From Deroplatys truncata (Eukaryota > Arthropoda > Insecta > Mantodea > Mantidae), in NCBI GenBank assembly GCA_030765065.1, contig CM060978.1, positions 220,119,498 to 220,183,497 of the forward strand: DNA of 64,000 bases, written 5' to 3'. Shown in pieces: positions 46,175 through 58,632 of the stretch. Every line of letters begins with the position of its first letter. The first letter of the stretch is position 1. The translations under genes were made by a program, and so were the position numbers. Under the pieces are notes generated by a model, which saw nothing but the letters and a program-made list of their open reading frames with translations, was not told the DNA's origin and did not search any database.

Positions 46175-46739
46175 GAAATTTTTAATTTTTTTTCTGTGTA
46201 ATCTTTTTTTTATTTTGAAAGTTTATAGTTGCTTTAACATATTAGTCATTACGCGACTTTACAAGTTTTGAAATAAATATTTATCAATAAAGCAATGAGG
46301 TTATTTAACATACTGGCAGTTTTGAACCATTACAATCAACTAGTACAAAATCATTAATCAAACTGATTGAACATTGTATACTTTTATATAAATGTATGTT
46401 TTTGAAAAATTCAACTATCTTAGGGTACATCGAATAGTTGAGTATCTGGTATCTCCATTGATCGTATTGTGGACATTCCACCATTATGTGTTTCGTCGTT
46501 AACAGTATGCTACACTGGCGGCAGATGGGTGGTTGGTCCTTTGAAAGAAAACTGTGCGTGATCATGGTATGGCGCATTCTCAGTCGCGATATTAAAAATT
46601 GATCTTGTCTGGAAAGAGAATTCCTGGGAAGATGTGTCAAAAACCTCGATGTTATATGACGGAGTTTGCTTCTCGTGGAGTCAAGCCAATCCTGTCTTCC
46701 ATTGTTCGTAGAGCTTCTTTTTAATGGTTGAAATATCAT
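46175..46739 (-). pseudogene. Non-LTR retrotransposon 3' end
   Basis: A minus-strand frame of 144 codons (46739-46305) is open: LPRNSLSRQDQFLISRLRMR, HTMITHSFLSKDQPPICRQC and KHIMVECPQYDQWRY. The C-x2-C-like pair (CRQC), then H and C in KHIMVEC, is the conserved segment after the RT/RNase H region of jockey- and I-type LINEs. The 3' UTR to about 46175 is AT-rich and ends in A-rich sequence on this strand. 5' truncated, as is usual for LINE insertions. It is not the same copy as the decayed RT at 42.5 kb and is much better preserved. Confidence 0.75.
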
Positions 46740-46995
46740 GGGCTGGTGTACTTATAGTTGGGCCACTTAGTGGATGTTTATTGGCTTCGGTTTATAAATT
46801 GGAATGTTCTCTTTAATTTTATTTGCATTTTATCATTCTAGTCAAAAATTTATACTATAAATATACTTTTTAAAAAGGCTTCTTTATCTGCCATTGTGAA
46901 TTGTGATTTCTACACCATTTCAGAGAAAAAAATCGTAATTCCTATACAATTTAGAGCAGAGAGGTAAACTTTAGCCCATCTTTTAGGAAAATACA
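46740..46995. other. Unassigned spacer
   Basis: May contain a little more of the LINE; no motif recognised. Confidence 0.3.
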
Positions 46996-47475
46996 CCCCG
47001 AGCGGGATGGCTTGGGCGACAACGTCTGTGTCCCGCATTCGGGAGGTCCTGGGTTCGATTCCTTGTGACCGCCCATTCTGACCATGGGCTCTTCGTGGTT
47101 TTCCCCTGGTTACCTAGACAATGCTGGGTGTGTATTCTGTCACCATTTCTCCTTTCCCCCATTTCTCTCATTTCATCTCTCCCTTTTACGTTTCAGGTGT
47201 GTTTTCAAGTTCCTGCGGTGCTGGCAGTGTCGGGCAGGTAGCCTGGATGCATGCGCAATTGAAAGATTTTCCCCCGTGAACGCTAGGGTGCGTTGTGCCG
47301 CCGTTTGAGTCGTTAAGTCGCCATCTCTCGGGATATTCGCTTCTACTGGTGCACGGGTATTCAAACTGGAAATAATAGGGACTTCTGCGCGTCTCTGTAG
47401 GCCTGTCTGCCTGCGGACCTGAGACCTCCTAAGGTTCCTTGACCTCCTCCCTGCCTTCCGGGGGTGTAGCTACAA
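46996..47475 (+). repeat. SINE family A copy
   Basis: The most complete copy: GAGCGGGATGGCTTGGGCGA (box A region), GGGTTCGATTCCTTG (box B, a close match), CTCTTCGTGGTTTTCCCCTG, and the long body with TAGGGACTTCTGCGCGTCTC that it shares with 17137-17610. Confidence 0.8.
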
Positions 47476-48136
47476 TAGAGCAAGTTACGTAGTACTACTT
47501 CCTACATCCTTGGGAAATGCATGCTTTGTGGCAGTTCTGTGTACTCAAACCATATGGTTTGTTCATTTACAAATGCACTTACGTTTGTTTTCTTCACTTT
47601 CACTTTGAATAGCTTTTTCTGTTAATCACATTTGCTGGTATAAATTACTCGCTTTCTGAAACTATTGTTCGTAGCTAATTTAACTCTTAGAGAGTTAAAA
47701 AAATTAAATTCTTTGTTTATGGTGTTTAACTTTGGGTTAATAAAAATAATTGCTGACAAAATTTAACCAAAGATTGGTGTAACCGAGAAAAAATCGTATG
47801 TACCTTAATAAACAAAACCATTAGATAAGAGATCTGAACTTATAGGGCATACCTCAATCCTGTAAAAGTTTCAGTCTAATATCTTAAATAGTTTCTAGGA
47901 TAATGAATTTAGCAGATTTAACATGGCTCCCCATAACTTACGAGCAGTCTCGTATTTGAGAACATGTATCTCATAATAGGAAATCCAGGAAAGTATGTAT
48001 AAATACTTATCTACGGATACCGCTACTGGCGTTGCTTAGCGTATTGTTCTTATGTAAATAATACACAATACAATATTTAAGAAGCAAATGTGCCTTCGCT
48101 TTAAATACTTTATTGCTAGTGATGAAGTAATATTGT
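47476..48136. other. Unassigned spacer
   Basis: No feature recognised. Confidence 0.4.
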
Positions 48137-48995
48137 AGTTCAACTGTTGGGGAGCCGAACTTGAAGTAGTTGCAACCGCACATATGGTACCCGGTGGCTT
48201 TCGCCCCAAGTTTAAGAATATTTACTTTGTAATTTGACTGTTTCCTTAAATATTATATATTATTTTTGCCTCAGCTGCGTCAGTATTATTGTTAGAGACA
48301 TCGATTTCTTTGCAGGGAGTAGTGCGGCTAAGAATGTAGGCTTTCACAGATTATAATTTGTAACTCACTACATTTATTAATTCTTTAACGATTAAAATAA
48401 CACTTCATTGATATATAGAGAGAGACAGGTTTGAGATTATTTATTAATTACTAGCATTTTTTTAACACGTAAACTATTTTTGTCTCACACTGAATACGTA
48501 TTAAAATTCTCGAAGAGGCGTCTCGCGTCCGGTTAGTAACGCGGTCTACTAGCAACTGACTTCTGAATTTGTACAATTTGCCCTATTTCAGTTTCTGATT
48601 GGCTAATCCTACTCTAATAGAATACTTTCATTTAACTTAAGCTTTTTTCTGGTTGTTCATTGGCTATTTATAAACTGTCTCAAAATTCACATTACTATTG
48701 CTCCAATAATTACTAGTAGCTTTATTAAACTTTTCACACTCATTATTGCTTAAAGGTTACCTCATTGTTAGCAACTTTTAACCTATTATTCTCACACCTC
48801 CTACATTATTAAATTACGTAATACATGCACATAACATTATTGAACATGTACATAATAATATAAACATTAATACAATGATTGTTACTTGCATTTTATATAT
48901 TATATTAGACACATATTGCTTTAATGCGGGCTGTTATTATATTTTATATTATATAATTAAACTGAAATCATTTAAGTGTTAAAAATACTGCCTCA
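48137..48995 (-). repeat. LTR-like repeat, copy B
   Basis: Reverse copy of the repeat at 7717 and 52452. On the minus strand it starts TGAGGCAGTATTTTTAACAC and ends ...CCCCAACAGTTGAACTACAA. It retains the TATAAATA segment (48667 region) and AATAAA signals. A solo copy without internal sequence. Confidence 0.55.
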
Positions 48996-49074
48996 AATGA
49001 CATCTCTGAGAAATATTGAGGTGGTTGAATTACATAACTTAATATGTCCGCCTACTTGTTCGATACATACTCCA

Positions 49075-49310
49075 TTACCGTCGAGGTCTTTAAGGCATGG
49101 ACTCATGAACAGGAGGCCTGCAGTCCAAATCCCTGGCTGAAGTTTGTTCCCAGATTTTCCTCAGTTCTCATAGCTGGCAAATGCCCGGAAGGTACCCCAA
49201 ACTTAGATCTGGAACGTTTTCTTCCCAAAATTTCCTTTCGTAATAATCATTTCATGCTCGTCAGTGTCCACCGCCTGTGGTGCCGTATGCGGTAAGAAGC
49301 ACGTTAAATC
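49075..49310 (+). repeat. SINE family B copy
   Basis: Head with box-B-like CAGTCCAAATCCCTGG, body CCTCAGTTCTCATAGCTGGC, CACCGCCTGTGGTGCCGTAT, GCGGTAAGAAGCACGTTAAA. Colinear with 8640-8885 in reverse. Confidence 0.7.
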
Positions 49311-49925
49311 CTACACATTGTACAATAAAATACGAACTTTCGTATCAAGAGTGCTTCGCCTTACCCTGCAGATGTACAAAGTTGTGATTTTAGCATAGAG
49401 TAATAAAAAGTTAAACGCAGTTCTCATTCAAGCAATATGTCAGTTACACTCCCCTGATTACGCTTTGCCTACTCGTGATTGCCGTTCTTATTCCCCACGG
49501 TGTTTAAATAATTGGACGGACTCTATGTAGGATTATGGACGGTCCGCTGCATATGTAATCAAGTAGAATGACTCATCCTATGTATCATGGTGGCTGCAAA
49601 AAGTAATTTTGCTTTTGTGCATTGAAGTTGCAGCTCATAAGGCTACCTACCATTCATGTAGCTGGAACCAGATTATCTCGTCCTTTATCCGAAACTGTTT
49701 CCCCTTAGCGAAGTTAATTACTCTACAGGGCAGGAGAAGTTAGAGAGTACTCTCTATAAGAGCGTTTGCACTAATTTAAATGAACAAAATATGTATGTCT
49801 TTCATTGTTCTGGACTTCAACGCCGCACATCGTTAAGATGCGAGCCTGAAATGTTTGCCACTTACGACACGTTTAACTGTTATCAACGACAGTATTCCAA
49901 CTTACACATTGTTGCCAATAGTATT
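49311..49925. other. Unassigned spacer
   Basis: No feature recognised. Confidence 0.4.
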
Positions 49926-50845
49926 ACTTTCTCTACTACGTATAGTAAGTAGGGGAAGTATTATATTCCACCCAAAAATTCGATACCGAGATTTCACCGG
50001 AAATATATGTTTTGAGACCCCCTGAATCCAAAGAATGCATTTTTGGAAACATGTCCGGCTGTGTGTCTGTGAACAGCATAACTCAGAAACGAACAGTCGG
50101 ATAAGCACCAAACTTGGTATTTAGGTTCAGTATCTTCCAGAGATGCGACACGAAGGTTTTCAAGAAAATCCCCCAGATTACCCTTTACATGGAACTATTT
50201 CGAAAATTTTAATTTTCTCAAAAATGGTTCTAACGATTTTTATTAAAATATCATATGTTTAAGATATTTTCATGACAAATAAAATGTATATCTTGAATTT
50301 TCTAGGTATGTCTCCAAAAGTATTCTTCATTGTGAACGACTTTTACATAACTGGTAAACCATAAGAGATAGACAAACATTTGCTACACAAAAAATGTAGA
50401 TCGCGTTAAAATACATAATTTATGTTATATAATGTTTTTTGTTCAGTGAACCATTTTCGAGATATTGCTTGTTATTCCCTTAAATTTTTCAATACTTATT
50501 TTCTCAAATGGGAATTCGTTATTCATTTTTCTTTTTGTCTTGGATATACAAAGAGTATTAATCTGTGGCAAAGAAAATGCTGCTGCGCATAGCAACCAGC
50601 TATTAGGAGATATGTCTGTGCTTATGTTGTCCTTGCAAATACAAAACAAGGGGAACATAGTAGGCCTTAAACGATAGTCAAATATTTTTAAAACTGGTCG
50701 CTATGTGTGAAATGTAATTCTCTTTGCATGTCAAAAGATCGTTTCTGCAAATATTTATCTCGATTAATATGAAATAGATGGAGAGTAAGAATTTGTAAAA
50801 ATAGTTTGTACAAGAGTAGAGAAAGTCATGTAAGTAACACATCAG
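49926..50845 (+). mobile_element. HINE copy, full length
   Basis: ACTTTCTCTACTACGTATAG to CATCAGA, T-rich flanks on both sides. The microsatellite is reduced to GTGTGTCTGTG, and the hairpin stem is damaged (CATGTAAGTAACACATC). Confidence 0.85.
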
Positions 50846-52017
50846 ATTTTTTGTTATTAGTTTTACTTTTCTTTAAATAGAATTAATTGCGATAATTGTA
50901 AGAATATAAAATTCAGATTCGAACTCTCGTTACCGGTTTCTGCTAATTTCTATAAATGGCAGTGGCAGCACTTGAATTACAGCTACCGTGTTCTTTTGCT
51001 GAAGGAAATTGGTCCATTATTGAACATTTTTATACGCAGGAATGCTGAACGGTGTATCACAGTCACTAAGCTGTGGATGACTTGGATACTGTTAGCGATT
51101 GTATCTGTTTAGTATATAACACTTATTTAACAAAGTAAGTGCTTAAAATGAGTTTTTAATATGCCGTAAAGGAAGATATATAACTTGTGAAAGGGGTACA
51201 AAGTTCCGTGTTTATAAAGAGTAAATAAAACAACTTTAAAATGTGAAAGGATGCGATTTCAAAATCACATCACAGTTTACGGATGGATACGTGAGATTAT
51301 GACCATTGTGCAACTGACAGATTGTTAAGATAGGCACGTACTAAACTTTCTTTCACCGAAGAAAGTAAAAGTATTAGTAATGGACAAGATTATATAAGTA
51401 TACATAAATGTATAACACCCTTTTTACGTTTCTAATTCAGATAAGGAGTTTTGGTGTTAATCACCGGTCTGCGATGAGCGGTTTTCATACTTTTTAATCA
51501 GATACATCCCCTTATCAATTAGCCAGGTGTCACCACTAGTAAACATAAGTATCTGTTTTATCGTAAGTAAGAAAACTTCTCATACTTGTTATTTGGTCTT
51601 TTTGTACGAAATTTGATCATTTCGTATTGTTAAACGTTTTAGCAGGTTAGTTTTTGGACTCCCGTGCTTGAATATAAACAAATGTATAGCGAACATTGTC
51701 CAGACTGCCTTCCATTTAATTGAATGCACATTCGATTCCTGCGTATTCCTGATGGTTTCATTTGCTCAAAATTGCCAGGCATTGTTGAAGCTGCGGGTAT
51801 TATTCGGTAAACGTCTGCCATTTTTAGCGCATGACAGTCGGTAGCATATAGTAAGTAAATTGTGGATTCATTCAAATGGAAGAGAGATTGAACAGCACAT
51901 TCCTTAGGCATTCAAGTAATGAGAGTCCGAAAAACTATTGTAACGCAAACACGGGGAGTGTAAATGACAACTTTGAGAATTTTGGTCTCGTAGGCTAAAA
52001 CGGATGTTTGTTTTTAC
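50846..52017. other. Unassigned region
   Basis: About 1.2 kb. A minus-strand 90-codon frame at 51639-51911 (contains MADVYRIIPAASTMPGNFEQ) is less AT-rich than its surroundings but has no recognisable motif. Confidence 0.35.
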
Positions 52018-52097
52018 CTCGTCTATCACCCACATAAACGAACTTTTGTATCGCCAGCCAAGACGAGACATTTCTGTTAAGGCCACCTCTATCATCC
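52018..52097 (-). other. Candidate exon, unidentified
   Basis: Minus strand: acceptor-like TACAACGTTTCAG, then an 80-base open stretch (MIEVALTEMSRLGWRYKSSF, then MWVIDE), then donor-like GAG/GTAAAAAC. Signals on both sides are acceptable and the composition is balanced, but the product is not recognised and no partner exon was found. Confidence 0.2.
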
Positions 52098-52451
52098 CTG
52101 AAACGTTGTAAGCGAATTATTTTGACACTCTGCATTGTTCTTTTTATACTGAAAGTCAAAACCTATAATAAAACCAAGAGTGATCATCAGGCATTGGAAT
52201 CCTTAAAAAATTGGCTTCAGGTTATCAACACACATTTTCACTAGAAATAACGCGGACAACAGCGGCCCAGGGTTACTGATAGGCAGATGAAACCGATCTG
52301 AGTGCTGTCTGTAACGCTAAAAAACTGTAGGAGGGGCGGGGGATGGCTAGTTACCTGCCATATTCGTACCTAGTCTAGCAATGGTTTAACTTATTTCTTT
52401 CCGCCCTGGTTTTAGTGCTTAGAAATTCCAATTCCTGGTGACCTGTAAACT
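52098..52451. other. Unassigned spacer
   Basis: No feature recognised. Confidence 0.35.
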
Positions 52452-53275
52452 TTGAGGCGTTGTTTTTAACACGTAAATGATTTCAGTCCAATTATATAAT
52501 ATAAAATTCAATAACAGCCCGCCTTAAAGCAATATGTGTATAAATAACATATAAAATGCATATAACGGTCATTGTATTAATTTTTATATTATTATGTACA
52601 TGTTCAGAGCTGTTATGTGAATATATTATGTAATTTAATAATGTAGGAGCTGTGAGAATAATATGTTAAAAGTTGCTAACAATGAGGTAACAATAAGTTA
52701 ACCTTGAGGCAATAATGAATAATAAAGTTTAAAAATGCTACTTTTAATTATTGGAGCAACAATAATGTAAATTTTGAGACAGTTAAATGAAAGTATTCTA
52801 TTGGAATAACATTAGCCAATCAGCAACTGAAATAGGGCAAATTGTACAAATTCAGAAGTTAGTTGCTTGTAAACAGCGTTCCTAACCATGCGTCCTCGAG
52901 AAGTTTAATACGTATTCAGTGTGAGACAAAAATATTTTACGTGTTAAAAAGTGCAAGTAATTAATAAAAGAATCTCACAGCTCTCTATAACAGTGAAGTG
53001 TTATTTAAAGTGTGTCAAGGATTAATAAATGTAGTGAAGTAAAAGTTATAATCTGTGTAAGACTACATTCTTAGCCGCACTACTCCCTACAAAAAAATCC
53101 ATGTCTCTAACAATAATACTGACGCAGCCGATGCAAACATAAATATATAATATTTAAAGAAACAGTCAAATTACAAAGTTAATATTTTTAAACTTGGGGC
53201 GAAGGCTAACTGGTACCATATGTGCGGTTGCTACTACTTCAAGTTCGGCTCCCCAACAGTTGAATTACAATACAA
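52452..53275 (+). repeat. LTR-like repeat, copy C
   Basis: Starts TGAGGCGTTGTTTTTAACAC and runs colinear with copies A and B to ...CCCCAACAGTTGAATTACAA. The segment with TATAAATA is deleted here. Just downstream (53280-53350) a motif similar to a lysine-tRNA primer-binding site occurs twice in variant form: TTGGCTTTCCATACGTGAAG and TTGGCTCTCCATACGTGGAG. Confidence 0.55.
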
Positions 53276-54264
53276 CTCCTACTTCAAATTGGCTTTCCAT
53301 ACGTGAAGCAACAACCAACTACAAATTGGCTCTCCATACGTGGAGCAGAAACAAAACATACTTCAAATTGAGGCCAAAAGCTGGTGCAAACAACGTAAAT
53401 ACAACTCAACTTAAAAATAAGACCTACTTCAACTTCACATTGATTCACAGTAGAACCTATGCAATCTGTTATGTTAAAAGTGGAAGAATAAAATGATAAC
53501 ACTTAAGGTAACGCATTTCTGTAATGTGAACAAAAGTGGTGAAAAATTAAGTTATTTTCATAGTAATATAATTTGTACTCTAAACCTTAAGGAAGCATAT
53601 CCATTTGTCTTCTGACGCATTAACACTACCACTTAATAGAAGTGTGATTATTAATAGGCAAGCTCAACTTTAAACCCGTTTTCTCACACCATTTTTTCAT
53701 CATTTTTCTATACTCAAACTGTGTACCTGATGCAACTTCTTATTAATTTTTTTTCAAAAAATTCTTGATGCCTCACAAAAGCAGATTAAGAAATGGCTGT
53801 TCAAGTTTTAAGATAATGCTCCAATTTTGAGAAATAAATCATAAACTGTTGAACAATAGAAATTCTGGAGAGTACGAAAAGTAATAATTTTTTAAAAATA
53901 AGTGGGGTTTAATATAAAACAGTCTGATATGACAGATATTTTTGTAAACTCAATTACTGTAAAATCGGAATTTTTTATTTGAAGATTTTTAAAAATGCAA
54001 ATGGGGCATTTTTAGAACAATGAATTTAACACAATAGCAATTATTGCAAGGTAGGATTTTCAAAGATAGCAAAACCATTACTGTTAGTGTGTGTAATAAA
54101 TTGCAAAAGTTTCAACAAAACTGAATACATACTGGGAATTTTCTAAATTTCAGAGATTTATCATCTTGAACTGCGTGTTTTTATACAGAGAGATATTTTT
54201 GTTTTCGCCTGAAGAGTACAGAGAGGAATAATGAAGTGTAAAGACCAAAACAGACAAGCAAACA

Positions 54265-54265
<1 letters not shown>
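53276..54265. other. Possible LTR-element leader, then unassigned DNA
   Basis: The first 230 bases contain repeated CTACTTCAAATTGG-like units after the LTR-like repeat, with a 100-codon frame that lacks motifs. The remainder is AT-rich with nothing recognised. Confidence 0.35.

Positions 54266-54267
<2 letters not shown>

Positions 54268-54326
<59 letters not shown>
54268..54326. repeat. (AAT)n microsatellite
   Basis: About 19 AAT units, ending ten bases before the HINE at 54336. Confidence 0.95.
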
Positions 54327-54335
54327 CATAATAAA

Positions 54336-55171
54336 TCTGATGTTACAGTCACATGACTTTCTCTACTCTTGTACAAACTATTTTTGCAAACGCTTATTCT
54401 CCATATGCTTCATGTTAATCGAGATGTTAATCTTATTGCTCATTTTCTTGTAGATGCAAGGGGAATTGGTAGGTTTTAAGCTATAGTCAAATATTTTAAG
54501 CGCTGGTTGCTATGTGGTGCATTCCATTCTCTTTGTATGACCAGGACATAAAAAAAATGAATAACGAATTTGAGAAAAAGTATAAGTATTGGAAAATTTA
54601 AGGGAATAACAAGCAATACCTGAAAATGGTTCACTCAACAACAAAATGTATATGACATAGCTTGTGTATTTTAACGCGATCTACATTTTTGTGTAGTAAA
54701 ACTTTGTCTATATCTTATGGTTTACCAGTTATGCAAAAGTCGTTCACAATGAAGAATACTTTGGGAGACATTTCCAGAAAATTCGAGATATACATTTCAT
54801 TTGTCATGAAAATATATGAAACATATAGTATTTTAATCAAAATCGTTAGAGCCAGTTTTGAGAAAATTAAAATTTTCGAAAAATGTTCCATGTAAAGGGT
54901 AATCTGGATGGGAGGATTTTCTTGAAAACCTTCGTGTCGCATCTCTGGAAGATAGTGAACCAAAATACCAAGTTTGGTGTTTATCCGACTGTTCGATTCT
55001 GAGTTATGCTGTTCACAGACACACACACACACACACACACGGACATGTTTCAAAAAATGCTTTTTTTGGATTCAGGGGGTCTCAAAACATGTATTTCCGG
55101 TGAAATCTTGGTATCGAATTTTTGGGTGGAATACAATACTTCCCCTATTTTCTATGCGTAGTAGAGAAAGT
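54336..55171 (-). mobile_element. HINE copy, full length
   Basis: From TCTGATGTTACAGTCACATG to the inverse of ACTTTCTCTACTACG. A pure CA tract of about 11 units at 55019-55040. Confidence 0.85.
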
Positions 55172-55494
55172 AAAAACGTCGCACAGCTTTACCTGGCATT
55201 ACTAATCACGGAATTCCGTAAACTTTCTTTTCCACTGTGTACGTAAATCATAGCTATTTAGTTAAAATGGTTAGGCAGTATCATTTACGCATAAGGCAGA
55301 GATCACATTCAAAGATATACGAAGTACGTCGGGGCATGCCAGATAAGGGGAAACAACTATTATCAGTGCAAAATTTGTATTAATTATTCATACAATAGCT
55401 AATATTTTTCGGAATTGGTTTGTGCCTCAAGAATTTATTTCTCATCATAACTCGTACGTTTTCGTGAAAACTACGTTTTAAACACTCAGAAGTA
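55172..55494. other. Unassigned spacer
   Basis: No feature recognised. Confidence 0.35.
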
Positions 55495-56789
55495 AAGGGT
55501 CTTTCAACATGAGTGTCCTATCTTTAACATGTGATAGCTGCCGTTGTTATTTAGTTACAGCAGTCATTTTTTTCATGTGCTTACAGTTGTTATTGACAAA
55601 TGGCCATGGAACGTTACAGCATTCAGCAGCGCGTAGAAATTGTGAAAATGTGTTATCAAAATGAATCATCTGTTCGCCAAAACCTTCCGTGTATTGCGTG
55701 AGCTTTACGGTGTGCATAATCGTCCCCGAGAGAGAACGATTCGGCGTTTGATCGATAAATTTTTAAGAAGTGGTTCTATCAGCGATCAAAGAACGCCTGC
55801 ACTAATCCACGTAAGTGGTCCAACGAAAACATAGGCGCCGTTCGTGAGAGTACGCGAGAACGGAAACAAATCAATTGCTCGTCGAGCGCAAGAATTGGAG
55901 CTTTCACCGACTACAACTTGGGGAATTCCGCATCTGGACTTCAAGTTTCACGCTTACAAAATGGTGTTAACTGAAGAACTAAAGCCCAATGACCATAGGT
56001 TGCGCAGCGTATTCGCTGACTGGGCTATGGAGCAATTGGAAGCTGACCAGGATTTTTGTCGAAAAATCATCTTCATCGACGAGGCCCACTTTTGGATGGA
56101 TGGTTGTGTTAACAAACAAAATTGCCAATTAGAGCAATCACAATCCAATGCAGATTCAAGAACGACCACTTCATCCCCAAAAGGTTACTGTGTGGTGTGG
56201 GTTATGGTATGATAGAATCATTGGTCCATATTTTTTCAAAGATGAAGATGGAGAAGCTCTAACTGTCAATGGAGAAAGATACCGGGCTCTTATAAGGGAC
56301 TATTTTTAGCCTCAATTGGATGATATGGATCTCGGAAACATCTGGTTCCAGCAAGATGGTGCCACATGTCATACTACTCTCGAAACAATCGATCTTTTGA
56401 AGGAGAAGTTCAGAAGTTTCATCATTTCCCGTGGTGGTGATGTGAACTGGCCCCCGAGATCATGTGATTTAACGCCGTTGGATTACTTCTTGTGGGGTTA
56501 TGTTAAATCCCTTTTTTATTTTAACAAGCCAGAAACACTAAATGATCTTAGAATAACATCACGCGTGTTATTTGTGAAGTTGGACCTAATTTACGTTCTT
56601 GTGTTGTTGAAAATTGGGTTAACCGTAAACGCGCAACCCAACGAAGTCGCGGCGGTCACTTAACTGATGTTCTCTTCCACACGTAATGACATTAATTATG
56701 TTCCAAAATAAAAAAAGAAACAAACCTATCGTTTATAGAACGTGTTTTATTTAAGTTCAAAGATAGGACACTCTTGTTGAAAGACCCTA
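55495..56789 (+). mobile_element. DD41D (rosa-like) element 2, 1295 bp
   Basis: AAGGGTCTTTCAACATGAGT at the left, and the inverse of AGGGTCTTTCAACAAGAGTG at the right, TA on each side. Same family and orientation as 38005-39282. Confidence 0.88.
55606..56680 (+). pseudogene. DD41D transposase, broken (copy 2)
   Basis: Intact start MERYSIQQRVEIVKMCYQN at 55606, then LRELYGVHNRPRERTIRRLI (helix-turn-helix). A longer frame holds ENGNKSIARRAQELELSP, VFADWAMEQLEADQDF and IIFIDEAHFWMDGCVNKQ; the first D is retained although the residue before it is I instead of S. A shift follows after QNCQLEQ. After the shared TAG (56307-56309) the last frame has DLGNIWFQQDGATCHTT and RSCDLTPLDYFLWGYVKS with the third D present (56481-56483). 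The C-terminal QRSRGGH lies in another frame. Confidence 0.85.
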
Positions 56790-57494
56790 TATTTACAAAT
56801 AGAGTTATTAAAACTTCCCGTTTGCCTTCTTCTTGCTCTTTTTTAAACTGGTCTCTCTAAGCGTGTGTTTCTGTTAAATCCGCGATGTGAAATACAGGAT
56901 CAATGCCATGGAGGGGCAGAGGAAGGAAAATGAGTCGACGATGTCGGATTGTATAGTGAAACTTAGACAGTAGCTCCAAATTTAATAAAAGTCTGTTCCT
57001 CATTATTACTATCGCCTGCCTAAATGATGTCGTGTTTACTTACAAACATAAATGTACGCATGCGTCCAGCGACACTTTTCGGCTGAGAATATGTGCTAAA
57101 TCTTCTATCTTAAGTATTTAGCTCAGCAAAGAATGTCGTCCTTCGGTTATAAGCGCGTAGTGTATCGCACTTCCTTTTATAATTGATGTTCTGTAATATC
57201 CTTAATGTTTTCCTTTAAGGGAATGTACACTATTTTTCTAACGGCTGTAATCGCCTACCCGTTACAATTATTTTTATGTAATATGTCTAAGATAACATAA
57301 TATGCAAAGTTATTAAACATTTTGTGGATTTTATTCACAAGTTCAAACTATCCAAAATCTAAAAAATGTCACTCTGATCGTTCAAGTAGTTGAAGTCCTA
57401 CTTTTAAAGTTCTGTCTATAGATTTTTAAAGTATTAAATGTAACACTGAGTTTAAAAGTTGTAAATTCATTATGAAGTTCACGCCTTCATTTTG
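56790..57494. other. Unassigned spacer
   Basis: No feature recognised. Confidence 0.4.
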
Positions 57495-57870
57495 ACTTTC
57501 TCTAGATACTATCTACCTATAGTAGATAAGAAGTAGTATTTTATATCTAGCTTTCAATGGAAATGGACGTTTTGAGGTCTACTATAAAAAGCATTTTTAG
57601 AAAACCCAACTGCCGTTTACTTAAATAGTTTTTCAATTTTTATTTTCTCACAATGGCACTAACGATTTTCATTAAAATATCTAGATTTAAGATATTTACG
57701 TTGAACATAAAATGTATATCTTTAATTTTCTGGGAATAGTCATTCACGTCCTTTTCGTTTAGAGAATTTTTTTGTATAATTATCATAAGGGGTAAACCAT
57801 GACACGCAAAAGGATTACTGCAAAAAAAATTTAAACATTTTTAAACCACAATTTAGTTTTAAACTAATTT
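57495..57870 (+). mobile_element. HINE-b fragment, 3' truncated
   Basis: ACTTTCTCTAGATACTATCT start, no microsatellite, continues to the 'ggtaaaccatgacacgc' region and then fades out. Confidence 0.6.
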
Positions 57871-58632
57871 GGAGCAATTAAAGCGCCTTCTCATAAATTT
57901 TTCATAACATGGCTTCAACATAGACTTAATAGAGAAAGAAAACTTGATTATTTTATATGAATTTGTCCTGGTTTCAAAACGGTTTCCACTCTTTAGCTAA
58001 TTATTATCTAGAATCTTACTATGACAAAGCTGATATGTGTTATTCAGTTTTCATTGGAAGTTGAGTGTTAATAATTTAATAGATTCCCTTTATTAGAGTT
58101 ATAATTTATTTTTTTGTAACATTTTAAAAATATGTTAATTTTGCGGGGCATTAATTGTCTTCATGGAAGGCCTCATGAAAGCATTTAGAATAAATAAACA
58201 TATTTAAAGTTATATTTCAGCTCTGTAGTGCTTTATATTGTTATAAGATTGCTCCTAAAGTATTAATTCAGATTATTTTGGACACACTTGCGGTTTTATT
58301 CTTCTTCTCCTCCTCTCTCTGTCTCTCTCTCCCTCTCTGCGCTTTGCGTTAAGAAGTATATAGCTGTTAAGCTCTTTAGCGCTTACGAAAATGTTTGTCT
58401 CACTAAATAATTTTGCGAGAAAATATCATTGCTACAGATGATTAACGTGGACAGCAATACAAACCTGTCACACAGTGAACAGGCGTAGGCCACTTGTGTG
58501 AAAGAAAACCAGGGCTGTTTTTCCCGGAATCACCCTCTGAAATGTGTGATAACAGTGAAATACGTCTTAGGATTATACCGCAGAGAGCTACATATCAAAA
58601 AGTCAGAATTGTCTTATTTTCATATTAGTTTT
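57871..58632. other. Unassigned spacer
   Basis: Short TC-rich run at 58308-58340; nothing else. Confidence 0.4.
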
